Shown here piece after piece: positions 22,426 through 32,894 of a DNA stretch of 64,000 bases (positions are counted from its first letter, which is position 1; each line of letters begins with the position of its first letter). The stretch is from Branchiostoma floridae (Eukaryota; Chordata; Leptocardii; Amphioxiformes; Branchiostomatidae). The position numbers and the translations under genes were made by a program. The stretch lies in the NCBI RefSeq assembly GCF_000003815.2, contig NC_049985.1, forward strand, positions 11,337,699 to 11,401,698, in the 5' to 3' direction. The notes under the pieces are model-generated. The model saw nothing but the letters and a program-made list of their open reading frames with translations, did not search any database and was not told the origin of the DNA.

Positions 22426-25400
22426 CTACTGCCAACTGCCATTTTGTGGCAAGGTGACCTCATATTTTCCATCCCCAACCACTACTGTGCCATACTGCCC
22501 TGGTCTGAACTGAGCCAGTGCCATCACATCTTGAGCACTTCTCTTCCTGCCGATGACCAGGTACCTGTTCTGCCCCACCCCGTACTGCTTAGTTTGTAGG
22601 TAGAACTGACTGGCCTTCTGGTGGATGGCCGCCCGCTCGCCTGGCGTTAACTCAGGAGAGAACACCTGGTCTTCTTCCCTCCCAGATTGGATGTAATTCA
22701 AGATGAATTGGTGTGCTTCCTTTGTTGTAATCAGCTGTTTTTCTGCTATATCAGTGGCAGTGCCCAGAGAGATGTTTGTTTCTTTAGTCTGTCCCTCCCC
22801 TGCCTCCTTGGTACCTAACACCTCTGCTCTTGTCAGAGCGTCTTCAGTCAGCTCTGGCTTTTTAGGCTTCACTACAGGATTAGTTTGTCGAAGTTTGGAC
22901 AGTGCCGCTTCTGCCGCCAGGTGCTTTAACCCCTTGGAAGTATTGGACCACGCATCTGCTACAATCATCTGGTTAATGCTCACAGCACATTGGTACATGG
23001 CTACCCCATTTCTCCTGTTATTATTAACCTTGAAGTTAACCTTCATCCTATTAAATGGAGCCGAGATGCTCAAGATACCGATGGCACTTTCTGCTTTCTC
23101 ATAAATGACAAAATCAGAGAGACTCTTGCTATCATCAAATTTTGGTTTCTTGTCCCTCTTTTTGGTTCTTGGCTTCTGTGGAGAGCTTGAAGTATTAGCT
23201 GGCCCCTGCAAACTGTCTCCAGGAAGGGTAGGGGCTACCTGCTTACCAGTTTCAATGACAAACTCCTCTATAAGTTTACTTCTTTCTGAGTCACTCCTTG
23301 TGGTAACCCCTACTGAGCGATGGCAACCCCTACTCAGCCTCTCTACTGCTTCCGCTTCCTTGACTGTACTGGTTTTTGCCCCAGCCTTACCCTTTCTGTA
23401 TCCCAGACCAGCACGCCTCTCCATATTAACCTCCACTTTGATTGGTTCTGCGATGCCCTCCCGACCCACCTTTCCAATCCCCCCACCGGACCAGCCCATT
23501 TTGCGAAGCATCTGCTTACCGATGTTCGTTTCTTTTATCGGTCCCTCCTCCCTAGCTCCCTTGGTTTTTGGCTTATGCAGGGGTAAACTGTCTGCAGAAA
23601 GGGTAGGATGTAGTGGTACCTGCTCACCAGTATCAATGACAAACTCCTCTATAAGTTTACCAGTTTCTGAGTTGCTCCTTGTGGAAACCCCTACTGTACT
23701 ATAATCTCTCAGCCTCTCCAATGCGTTCATGACTGCATATTTTCTAGCCAGAGCTTTGGACCTTCCGTATCCTCTTGCTAAATACACACCTTCAATATAC
23801 AGGTCGCAAGCAAACCCTGGCACTCTGAAACCTGGGAACTCTGCCCTGTCTGTTTCTAACACAAATGTGGAGGAACTGGTCACCTCGACTATCTTGTGCA
23901 AGGGGTTCAATCTACACTGCTGAAGATACTGTGTGAATTCACCGACATTTTTCTTAGTGACTCCACTCATTTCTGCAAACCTACTGCGGACAGTTTCACT
24001 CAAACCACTAAAGAAGCGTTTCTTCTTTACCAGAAGGGACCTCTGGACACAATTCTCGAGCAAAATGGAAGGTTGTTCATTCATATTCATATCTATGGAG
24101 AGTGTATTAGGCTTGAAGAACGGTGATGGTTTGGATGTAGAAACTGTGCTGTTTTTTGCATCACTAGCAACACTGCTTTCTTGCTGAACTTCATTTCTAC
24201 CTAACATTGAAGGACTGGAAGATGTGCTTGGCTGAACAGAAAATGTAGATGCCTCAAATGACTCGCTCTCTGTCTCTTGTTTCATCGGTGGCTGCTCTTC
24301 TGTCTTCCTTCCCTCCCCCCCAAGCACCCCACCAGATGTGAAGCTGATCATCTTCTTCAAGTCGATGTGCTTCAGTGTTCTGTGAGGAGGGTCACTTAGG
24401 GTTTTCAGGTCTCTTTTACCACCTAATGAAAAGAAAATATGGCAATTTGAACCTACTGGAGATGAATGATTCTTACACAATACACTTGAAATGCAATCTA
24501 TAAGGTGTTGTTTCATTGTAGAGTCAATTCTACATTACCAACACAGCAGGGAGTTAAATTCTTGCCTTTTTTTTCGAAAATTTTGGAAATCTTTGTAACA
24601 ATCTAAATGTAACTATTTAGAACAATTTATAACATCTGTTTGACGTTCTAAATACATGTATTTTCTACTGCATTCATACATGTTAGAAACATTTGTAACA
24701 TATCAATTTGTTGAAAATTTTGAGCGAAAAAAGCAACTTGCAAAACACTAAAATAAAGTTGAGCTCTCAATATCATGCCTCACTTACTTTTCCCTGTAGT
24801 CTGTATCTTGAACAACCCTTACCTCTTCCCTAATGACTTCAATGAAAAGTGGCCAGCAGGCCAGTTTGAGTTTTTGTGCATAAACAAAGGCTCAAATTGG
24901 GGATTATAGCTGAGTTTCCAAGTTGTTACTCTGAGCTGGAACTTTTAGATTCAGCTACCGATCAAAAAGCTTGAGAAGTTATACAATCATACAGTTATAC
25001 ACATACTGGGACACTTTACTATAATTGTGATTCCAATGTATGACTGAAGGATACACATGTGAAACCCAAAGGAAAACAATGCTAATATCCATGACCAATC
25101 GCTCCACCAATACAAGAGGATCTGCCAGCCTGCTGTCTACTATGCTCTCCTCCTATAGGAGCTATTACCATGAAACTAATGAGAATGACAGTCTCTAATT
25201 GGTGATAAAGGAAACTTTTTAGATATGTGTCCTCAAAAGCAAACATTAGGAACCATCTGACCAGGATATACACACAGGTGAGGAGATATATCCTCTTCTG
25301 CTGGGTGTGTTTCTCCAGTGTTTCCCCTGAGTTTCAACTATTGAACTGAGCTTTGGAAGGCAATTCCAACAAAAAGGTACAAACATAATTTCTTGTTACT

Positions 25401-26531
25401 CCAGGTTGTGGTAAGACAGTAATTATCCTGTCTCATTCATCTTGAAGAGGAAGGAGGGCATATCTTTCCACCAGAGAGACTAACAGAAATAAGAAAGATT
25501 TTCTGGACTTACCTCTTACTATGGGCTCCTTCCTCTTCTTGTTGTCCTCTTGGTCTGCTGTTGACTGAAATAGCCAGTAAATACATGTCAAGACCTTGTG
25601 TTAAGTTAAAGTAGAATTTACATGTTAAACATTTAAACAAGTTTTATGTAACTACTGGAGATGTAGTTATCAAAGCCTTATGTTTAGGCTACATCATAAA
25701 ATGCATAAATATTCACCTGAGGGAGTTCTGGTTTCTGGAACTCCGGCATGCCTGCTGCCATTTCCTTTACTCTCTGTTCTACTACAGGGTTGTATCTGTT
25801 GGGGAAATAACAGTTACAGCAAAGAGGTTAACCTCCTTGGTAACAGTTACCCATATTTCTTGAACTAATGTCTAAGTGTTTCTGTGTCAAATACTGACGT
25901 TGCTTTTATAATGTCTTTGCACTGTGTATGCTGAAATTTCTCCATGGTCTCAGTAAGACTTCACACTATACATTTTCATATTCAATATAGAGAACTCATA
26001 GAGTTCGTCAGGCCAGGTAGAAACAGGTTCCATTTTAGCCTGGCACACAGATCCATGGAATTGGAGCCAGTCCAGGTAGACAGCCTTGCATTTTCCGCAA
26101 ACCCTCCAGATGGCCAAACAGCAGAGTTCGCTCGGCCACGGAGACTTTTCAGACCTTTTCATTGAACCAAGGAGGATATATGGTTATATTCTTATTTCAA
26201 CCTCCTTGATTGAACTACCTGACCTGAGTATCATACTACATGTATTAGCCTGGTTAGAGCAATACCGGGGCTCCCATACTCTCCCCTCTCCAACCTGGTT
26301 GCGCTCTACCCACGCGCGCCGGTAATGGTAATGGCGTAGGGAGGGGGGCAAGGAAACCGACCTGCATCCAAAGAACTCCATATTGGCCCAGACGTTCGAC
26401 AGACACACCAGCTGGTCCTCTGGATGTTGGTCCCAGTTGTGAAGGATGAACTTCTTCCTGGCGTCCCATTGTACCGGGCTTTCCCACTGATCCCGAACGG
26501 TTTCGTCAAGATGCTTGCCGATGTCTGCCAT
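22426..26531 (-). CDS. NKRF: NKRF-like protein, copy C (intact, 765 aa)
   Basis: Minus-strand exons are 26362-26531, 25717-25795, 25513-25564 and 22426-24422, giving 765 aa. XTBD is at 1-85 (binds XRN2), a Lys-rich motif (HIDLKKM) near 119, dsRBD-like at about 274-339, G-patch at about 400-443 (NIGKQMLRKMGWSGGGIGK, the DHX15-binding type), second dsRBD-like at about 534-614, and R3H at about 666-727 (ERAAIH). The second G-patch seen degenerate in copy B is reduced here to a few residues (NISLGTATD). Human NKRF is about 690 aa with a single G-patch next to R3H. Exon 3 uses the downstream donor GAG|GTAAGT; the donor used by copies A and B would lead to a stop. This is the only clearly intact copy of the three. 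Confidence 0.83.
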
Positions 26532-27233
26532 TTTTTAAAGTGCCCCTGACAATTTTTGGCAACAACCATAAGGCGAAGCCATATGTCAACATGCGTGATT
26601 CCATATTGAATACATTACGTACACAAGAAAACAGTCAGTCATTTGGGCAACTTTGCTTAAAATGTTTCATTTTGCTATCATTCTACATAAGAGCGCTTGA
26701 TATTCAACATCATTTTCTACAAAGGCTCATGAGCCAAATTTTCTACAAAGGCTCATGAGTCGTATCATGGTGGTACAGTTGGTTGTCGGAAGTCACCTAA
26801 TTACTTAACAGTTAATCAGTTACATTCCAAGGGATTTATACTAAATGTTACACAACAAAGGTGTATGTATAATACTTGATAATGTTACAACAGTTTATAG
26901 TTTTACTCATGACTGAGATTTGTGACAGGATAATGTTACACAAAAGCTCTTTGAGGTTACGTTTTTAAACAAACTCTCTTCCTCATGATGAGGAAAACAT
27001 AATTATATAGTGCAAAATCTGCCAAAAGGTGCAAAAGAAAGTTAAAATGCAATCCAATGGTTCGATGTTACAGTCCCGCCGAGTGTTTGATATAGGATCC
27101 GCCGTGTAGCACCAAATGGTGCGCTAATTTCTCTTCGGGCTCTTGCAGTAGTCGTCAGGATACTCCTCTGGCCGGTACAGCTGATGATGTACAAAGTAGA
27201 CATCCCATTGCAGACATGGTCTCCCACTTATAG
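26532..27233. other. NKRF-like C 5' flank and kringle-lectin 1 3' flank
   Basis: Bases 26546-26700 are the conserved NKRF-like 5' flank. A 21-base direct repeat (TCTACAAAGGCTCATGAG core) occurs at about 26718 and 26744. The rest resembles 32330-32700. The downstream half of the decayed terminal kringle lies at 27050-27233. Confidence 0.6.
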
Positions 27234-27280
27234 TCACGGAGACATTTCCACGGCAGTCAGATCCGCCAGTACAGTTTTCA
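27050..27280 (-). pseudogene. Decayed second kringle in the last exon of kringle-lectin gene 1
   Basis: In one frame the minus strand reads as a kringle (SVTISGRPCLQWD...YPDDYCKSPKRN, then WCYTADP and RDCNIEP), interrupted by an in-frame TAG at about 27135. The phase delivered by the preceding exon is a different frame that stops at 27234-27236. The kringle is therefore probably not translated. Confidence 0.7.
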
Positions 27281-30200
27281 CTGCAAAATGGAAAGATTTT
27301 GATGGTTTCTTTTTCATGATTTTACTTTTCTTTTTTCAGCTACAATTTCATTTTGCTACGGAACATTTCATACTTTTTTCTTGTTTTATTTGTCACTGCA
27401 AAATTAGAACTGTAAGCTAACTTCTACCACATCTGTATCAGTCTACATGGTGACTAAAACACTGAAGACTAAATTCTATCTATAATTGTCTACACTGTGA
27501 CTACAAAACTATAGGCAAACTTTTATCAAATCTAAATTTATATCGGACGTTATGCCCCTTGAGTCTGTTTTAGGGTAAGGGTTCGATGAAAGGTGTTGAT
27601 CGTTGAAAGGTGTAAAGATCAAAGCTACTACAGGACATGTGTATACGTACCTGGGATATTTCCGCCATTTCTGTGTCGACAAACACTGCCTTCACCAGGA
27701 CCTTTGGGGTGTAAATAGAAAGCATTATCATTTGACTACACAGACTAAATGTAGATTAAGATAACGCGGAAAATGTCACTAAGTCAGAACGTGATTAAGC
27801 TTCAAAGGGGCAAGCTTCGGAAGTCTTAGAATGTCGAAAGTACCGGTTTGACAGATGGAGTAGTGGTGGTTACGGCGGCCGGTGTCGTCCCATTTCCCAG
27901 CTAGGTACAGCCAGTGCGACGTGATGGCGAGTTGGACATATTGATCTCCCTTGGGTTCTCCTGGTGCCCAGTCGGAGAAGTCACAACTGCTGAGTCGAGT
28001 TCCATCAGACCAGGTCCAGTTCCCCTGTACACCAATGGAAGGCACATTCACGCAAACCATGGAAATCACAGAAGTGATGGGTAACGTAGCCTCCGTTGTA
28101 GTCTTCGTACGAACTCATTTACGTACAAAGTCTAGATAGCCCATTGATCTGAAAAATATGTCAGATAGGATTGTGCGGTCGATACATATACAACTCCTTT
28201 AATAAAGGAATTTTCAGCCCCCTCCTTCCCATATTTGTAATGGTTCTGATATATACCTTTGCATAACTTGAAACAATCCATATAATGGCAATATGAAATT
28301 AACAATTGACGTTGAGTTAAAAAAATGTTGAGAAGAGACAAGAAGGCAATGATGCAGGGAAACACAGAAGAATCAGGGAAAATGTGCAAGAAAAGTAAAT
28401 AATATCGGGTGTATTTTGCAGCCAGTAGGTACCCAAAGTGAGGGTAATGAGGCTGTTTAACGTGGTCGAGGCCCCCTCCTTGAGCACGGGACCCCCGTTT
28501 TACGTCCCTCCCGAAAGACGATTTCGTGGAAAGCTTCGCGAGGCTACAGCGATCCGGACGTCCTTGGTTGGTCCCCCATCCAAGCACTGTCCGGACCGCG
28601 CGTTGCTTAACTTCCGAGATCGAGGGATCGGGTGTACCAACGCGCCACGCGGCCGTAGCAGGAAGTAAAAAACAAAAGCATTTAAACAATAAAACAGGGA
28701 AACATAGAGGCACTGATCTGATGCGATTTACTGTGATTTTATGAAGTCCGATCCAGTAACACCCGTCTGCGCCAACTTCCTGAATCTTTGTGATAAGGAA
28801 GTCCTGCAGCTCCCGTGTCTTGACATCGGCAAGATGGCCTCCGTCTGCCGCACAGGTCTGTTTGGCGTCATCGTACGTCATGGCTTTGGTAACCAGTCTA
28901 TAGTAGGTTCCATTTCGCTCTATGGTTTCCAGTTCTTTGGTTACTGGAAATGGTAGAAATTTGCATGCTAAATGGGGTGACTTAGCCTTTAATTGATAAA
29001 AACAGTGATACCGATACCGGCCTCTGTAGCATAGTAATATTGTCATGGGCAAGTATTCTGTACTGTAGTATAGTACACCTAGGAATTTGTTGTTCGGGAC
29101 CAAAAGGGATGTTTGAAAGACCCTACCATGGCAGGTATCACGTAATCACGTATAAGCCCTTTAGTACGATCTGATGTTAGATATTTTGACAAGCTACATT
29201 ACTATTATAACTCTTCAGTAGTACAGGTTGGATCCTTACCACAAGCTGGTACGTCACAATACTCCCATCTCTTGCCAGGGTCCGTGGTGTAGCACCACAC
29301 CCCGGGTTCGCCGTCCGGATTCCGGCAGTAGTTCTGCTCCAGTCCGGATAACGGTAGAAAAGCGAGTGAGTTGTAGTGTTCATGAGGCGTCTGACTGCCC
29401 CAGCGTTGACACGTCCTGCCTGTCTTGGTCACAGCGACTGTGCCTCGGTAAGATGCTCCAGCATATAACTGACAGTCTTCTGTAACTTAAACAAAAACAA
29501 AGGTAGAGGCTTTGCATGCGTATCACAAAGATGCACTCGTAAAAAAACACCTGATTGTCGGAGGTTCTAAAGGATGCTGGGGAGAGGAAGAAATTTGCAT
29601 TTATACCATAACGGACATATGGAATTCTGGTTGTGGCAACGGCTTGCTTTGAAACATTTCCTGCAAAGAATCATATTATCCTGACTCGTTTGCATCCATC
29701 AAGAGAGTGATATATACTGAGGACCATATGTGACATCAAGTTAGCCGGGTACTTCCGTAGTAACTCCGTAGTAACCGCTGGCTCTGAATCAGTTTTTGTT
29801 TGTCAAGTCCGTGGTTAGCAAACTATAAGATAGCGGTAACTACGGAGGATGGTACCCAGGCTAACATTTAGTGTAAGACAGAACTGTATAGTTTTGCAAT
29901 GGTAAAAACAACTACCAGTTTTAGTAATGGTCTTCTTGTGTTGCTCAGTCGTTGTCTGAACAGCACCGCAGTGAGTCCGGCAGGAGATGCTGCTGTATTG
30001 TGACCGACCCACAAATGTGTAGGTTATCGTGGGCTGCACTTTCTCACATGATCCATCTTCCGGCGTTGAGTCTGTAGGAAAGTAGCATTAGCACGGGATC
30101 TTTACACAAATCAAATTCGGAGGGACTGTGGGTTTTCTGATTCAAGATTCTGAGTCATTTCTGACGTCAAACAGTGCAGACCACAAAAGCTTACAGTTTT

Positions 30201-30525
30201 GTCGGCTTTACACTGTTTAGCCTTTCTTTATCTTTAGAGATGTGCATGTGCTTCGCAGACAACAACAGACCTTTGATTTTACCCAAAAGATGTATATAAA
30301 ATGCCGAGTGTACACTTACGATGTCAATCCGCAAATGGTTGCCCGGATAATCCTGGGCGTTGCTAGGCAAATTTGAAGTCGTACATAAAACGTAAGACAT
30401 GCAATCCTGACATGTACGATTTAGATATAAGCCTAATTCTTATGAAAAAAGCATACTTTACTAATTTACTTACCGTGAGAAGTGATGCAAACAATGGCAA
30501 GTATCAAATAGGCCCAGACCGACAT
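27234..30525 (-). CDS. Secreted kringle plus C-type-lectin protein 1 (314 aa, 7 exons)
   Basis: Minus-strand exons are 30474-30525, 29916-30071, 29240-29485, 28732-28943, 27844-28024, 27651-27701 and 27234-27280, with consistent phases and 315 codons in total. Exon 1 is a signal peptide (MSVWAYLILAIVCITSHG). Exon 2 is a Cys-containing module I do not recognise (GSCEKVQPTITYTFVGR). Exon 3 is a complete six-Cys kringle (GRTCQRW...NYCRNPDGEPGVWCYTTD...WEYCDVPAC). Exons 4-5 form one C-type lectin domain (AKQTCAADGGHLADV, YWIGL, NWTWSDG, SICQT). Its Ca-site motif is EPK rather than EPN, and WDD replaces WND, so classic sugar binding is doubtful. Kringles bind lysine or protein ligands, so a recognition role is plausible but inferred. 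It is a tandem paralogue of 32872-36489. Confidence 0.8.
28400..28661 (-). mobile_element. 5S-rRNA-derived SINE in a C-type-lectin intron
   Basis: On the minus strand, 28660 down to about 28565 resembles the internal promoter of 5S rRNA: CCCGATC...GATCTCGGAAGTTAAGC (box A region) and GTGCTTGGATGGGGGACC (box C region). It is followed by an unrelated body. It lies in the intron 28025-28731. The matching intron of the paralogous gene (34045-34301) is about 450 bases shorter and lacks it. Short GAAAAGTAAA / GAAGTAAA flanks (about 28390 and 28662) may be the target duplication. Confidence 0.78.
29742..29863. mobile_element. MULE-like MITE (TAGCCTGGGTACC termini)
   Basis: The terminal inverted repeats are TAGCCGGGTAC... 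and ...GGTACCCAGGCTA. Nine-base flanks ACATCAAGT and ACATTTAGT match at seven positions. It is in an intron of kringle-lectin gene 1 and belongs to the same family as 33118-33280. Confidence 0.72.
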
Positions 30526-31560
30526 TTTTTCGCATCTCCCTCACCACTGTCTCAGACAAAATATTCTCTACCAATTCAAACAAACGTTAACGCTGCCAGC
30601 ATTTGTAGAACACACCCTGTCTGCTCCAGCTTTCTACAGGGATTGAAGTCAACCCCTCGCAGTTTTGACACATAGAAAAGGTTTCTATCATCTATATACT
30701 AGATAGGAAATTAGTCTATTCCCTGGATGATAATCATTTTCCTGATACTTTCAGGTCCAAGTTCAAAACATTTCTGACGTCAAACAGTGCAGACCACAAA
30801 AGCTTACAGTTTTGTCGGCTTTACACTGTTCAGCCTTTCTTTACCTTTAGAGATGTGCTTCGCAGACAACAACAGATCCACACGTTAAGACCATGGATAC
30901 CACGATTTAATTGTCTCTGTTAACTTCCGCAGAAACTTCAGTTCAGCTTTCCCTAACGTTATCATAGTCAAGAACAGATCTACATGGTGACACATTAGGT
31001 ATCAAAATTAGTTGACATTTACACAAAAGATTCCTAAAGTACTGAGTGAAGATCGCAAAAGCAGACTCATTTGTTGGGTCTTTCTAGCTTTGTCGATTCA
31101 CTTCACAGCCAATAACAGGTCTACACGATGGATATCAAAATCATTTTCCCTGAAACATGTACTTTCAGGTCCGGATTAAAAGGGTTCCTGACGTGAAAGA
31201 GCATAGGTCACAAACCAGACACATCTGTCAGCTTTACGTTGTTCTGAGTTACATTTATTGATGTGTTAAAGTCATGTCACGTGAACAACAGATCCAAAAG
31301 TTCATACCAGGTATACCAAGATTATTTCATCTTTTCGTTCCTAATGTCCACGAAAATGTCAGCTCAGCTTCTCCTACAACTTTCAGGTTTGAGTTGAAAA
31401 GATTCCTGGCTTGAAACAGTGCAGATCACACACAAAAAACAGACACATTTGTTGGCTTTTCGCTGTTGACGTCTTTCTACCTTTGACGTCGTACTTTACA
31501 GTCAATAACAGCTCTAGATGGATTGGGTGATGTCTTAACGTCAGTGTCAGTTCGGTTTCC
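30155..31560. repeat. Degenerate ~100-200-bp repeat units around the kringle-lectin 1 promoter
   Basis: Units containing TGACGTCAAACAGTGCAGA...CTTTCTACCTTT...AACAACAGATC occur at about 30155-30268 (in intron 1), 30769-30874, 31185-31300 and 31388-31510. The first two are nearly identical over 100 bases. Related units recur at 36712-36810 and 37187-37290, upstream of the paralogue. Confidence 0.7.
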
Positions 31561-32871
31561 TATCGTTATCAAATAATGTTACGTTTTTTTAAATATCAAT
31601 TAAATCCATCTCTGGACTTGCGCTTGAGTTGAATTATAGTGTGGGCGAGCTTACTATCCTCACTCCCAAATCCTTCTCTTAACCGAGGTCGAACGAACTT
31701 TTCATCGTTTTATGTCTACGTATAGGTTTGAAAACAATACAATTTGTAAGAGCTGATAACATTTTGAAGTTTCCTTTTTAGCTTTAGTTGTTTGTACATG
31801 CATGTTTCTGTTTCTTATTGTTGTAACTGAATTCTGCATTTATACAATGGTTTATTTCTTCTTCTCACTTTACATGGTACAGATAGCAGGGTCATTATTA
31901 AGACCCTGAATTGCACTGCCGCTCCACATCTTATTTCTTTCGAATTTTCCTTTTCAGGTACTGAGTATTCTCATTTCACAACGCTACCCATGACTAAACT
32001 CTAAGAATAGGATAAACGTTTAAGCAGTTGTGGATTTTTTACTGTACTTGGCGCGTTTCTGAGACTAATTTCGCATAACAGATCTAGACGTTTAGCATGT
32101 TCTCTGAGCTCATATCAGACATAAAGATCTCCTACCAACGTTTGCAGCGATTTTGGCAACACCCATGGAGCGAAGCGAAGGAAATACATTGTGCGATTTC
32201 ATATTGCATATATTATTAAAGTACAGAAGAAAAACAGATCAGTCGTTTTGGTGGTTTTGCTTAAGACATCTTATTTCAATACCATTCTACAGCATATTCA
32301 ATATGATGGATTCTCCTATTATACTTTCATGTAGGTTCGTCAGATGGTAAGGCATAAAAGTCAAGTCATTTGCCATGGTGGGTCCTCATGTGGGGAATGA
32401 AGACAAATGTCTACATGGCATTTTACACAAAGGATCACCAGCCATATTGTGAACATATCGTATTCTTAGGGATTTAGACTTGTAAACATCAAAGATGCCC
32501 ATTTCATACTTGGTAACGTTACAGCAGTTTGAAGTCACTTAGACATACTCTACTTTTGCGATTTATGACAGAGACACCAGAAGCTTTTTGTGAGGTTAAG
32601 TTACCAAAAAAAGTATTTTTCTCAGGATGTGAAAACACGGTTTTATATGGTGCAAAAGGTGCAAAAGAAATTCAACTGCAGTGTAATGGGTCAATGTAAT
32701 AGTCCCATTGAGTACTAGTGATAGTGTCCTTCATGTAGCACGACATGGTGTGCTTATTCCGGATCCAATTCGGGCTGCGGCATGCAGTAGTTCTCAGGGT
32801 ACCCCTCTGGTAGGTACAGCAGATGAGGAGGAAAGCTCACATCCCATCGCGGACATGTTTTCCACATATCA
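30526..32871. other. Intergenic between kringle-lectin genes
   Basis: Contains the upstream repeat units (30769-31560), AT-rich unique-looking DNA, an orphan copy of the NKRF-like 5' flank (about 32105-32330), and the 3' flank plus decayed kringle of gene 2 (32700-32871). No additional exon is seen. Confidence 0.6.
32105..32330 (-). repeat. Orphan copy of NKRF-like gene 5' flank
   Basis: It matches the flanks at 16425-16620, 21285-21470 and 26546-26700: AAGATCTC-TACCAA, then TTTTGGCAACACCCATGGAG, a run ending in TACATT, then CAGTCGTTTTGG and ACCATTCTACA. No XTBD exon is attached here. Confidence 0.68.
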
Positions 32872-32894
32872 TCAGGGTCGGGGAAACGTTTCCT
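32700..32894 (-). pseudogene. Decayed second kringle in the last exon of kringle-lectin gene 2
   Basis: It aligns to 27050-27280. A net 5-base insertion near the second Cys shifts frame, the equivalent of the WCYT segment is out of register, and TAA follows ELDPE near 32762. The phase from the preceding exon reaches TGA at 32872-32874. Confidence 0.62.

Noticed and set aside
28565-28660. Functional 5S rRNA gene
   Set aside because: Only the internal promoter-like half matches, the ends do not pair as 5S does, and a non-5S body follows. A SINE head is the better explanation.
28132-29103. 323-aa minus-strand ORF across a kringle-lectin intron
   Set aside because: It reads through the lectin exon, intron and SINE. 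Splice sites and the paralogue support separate exons.
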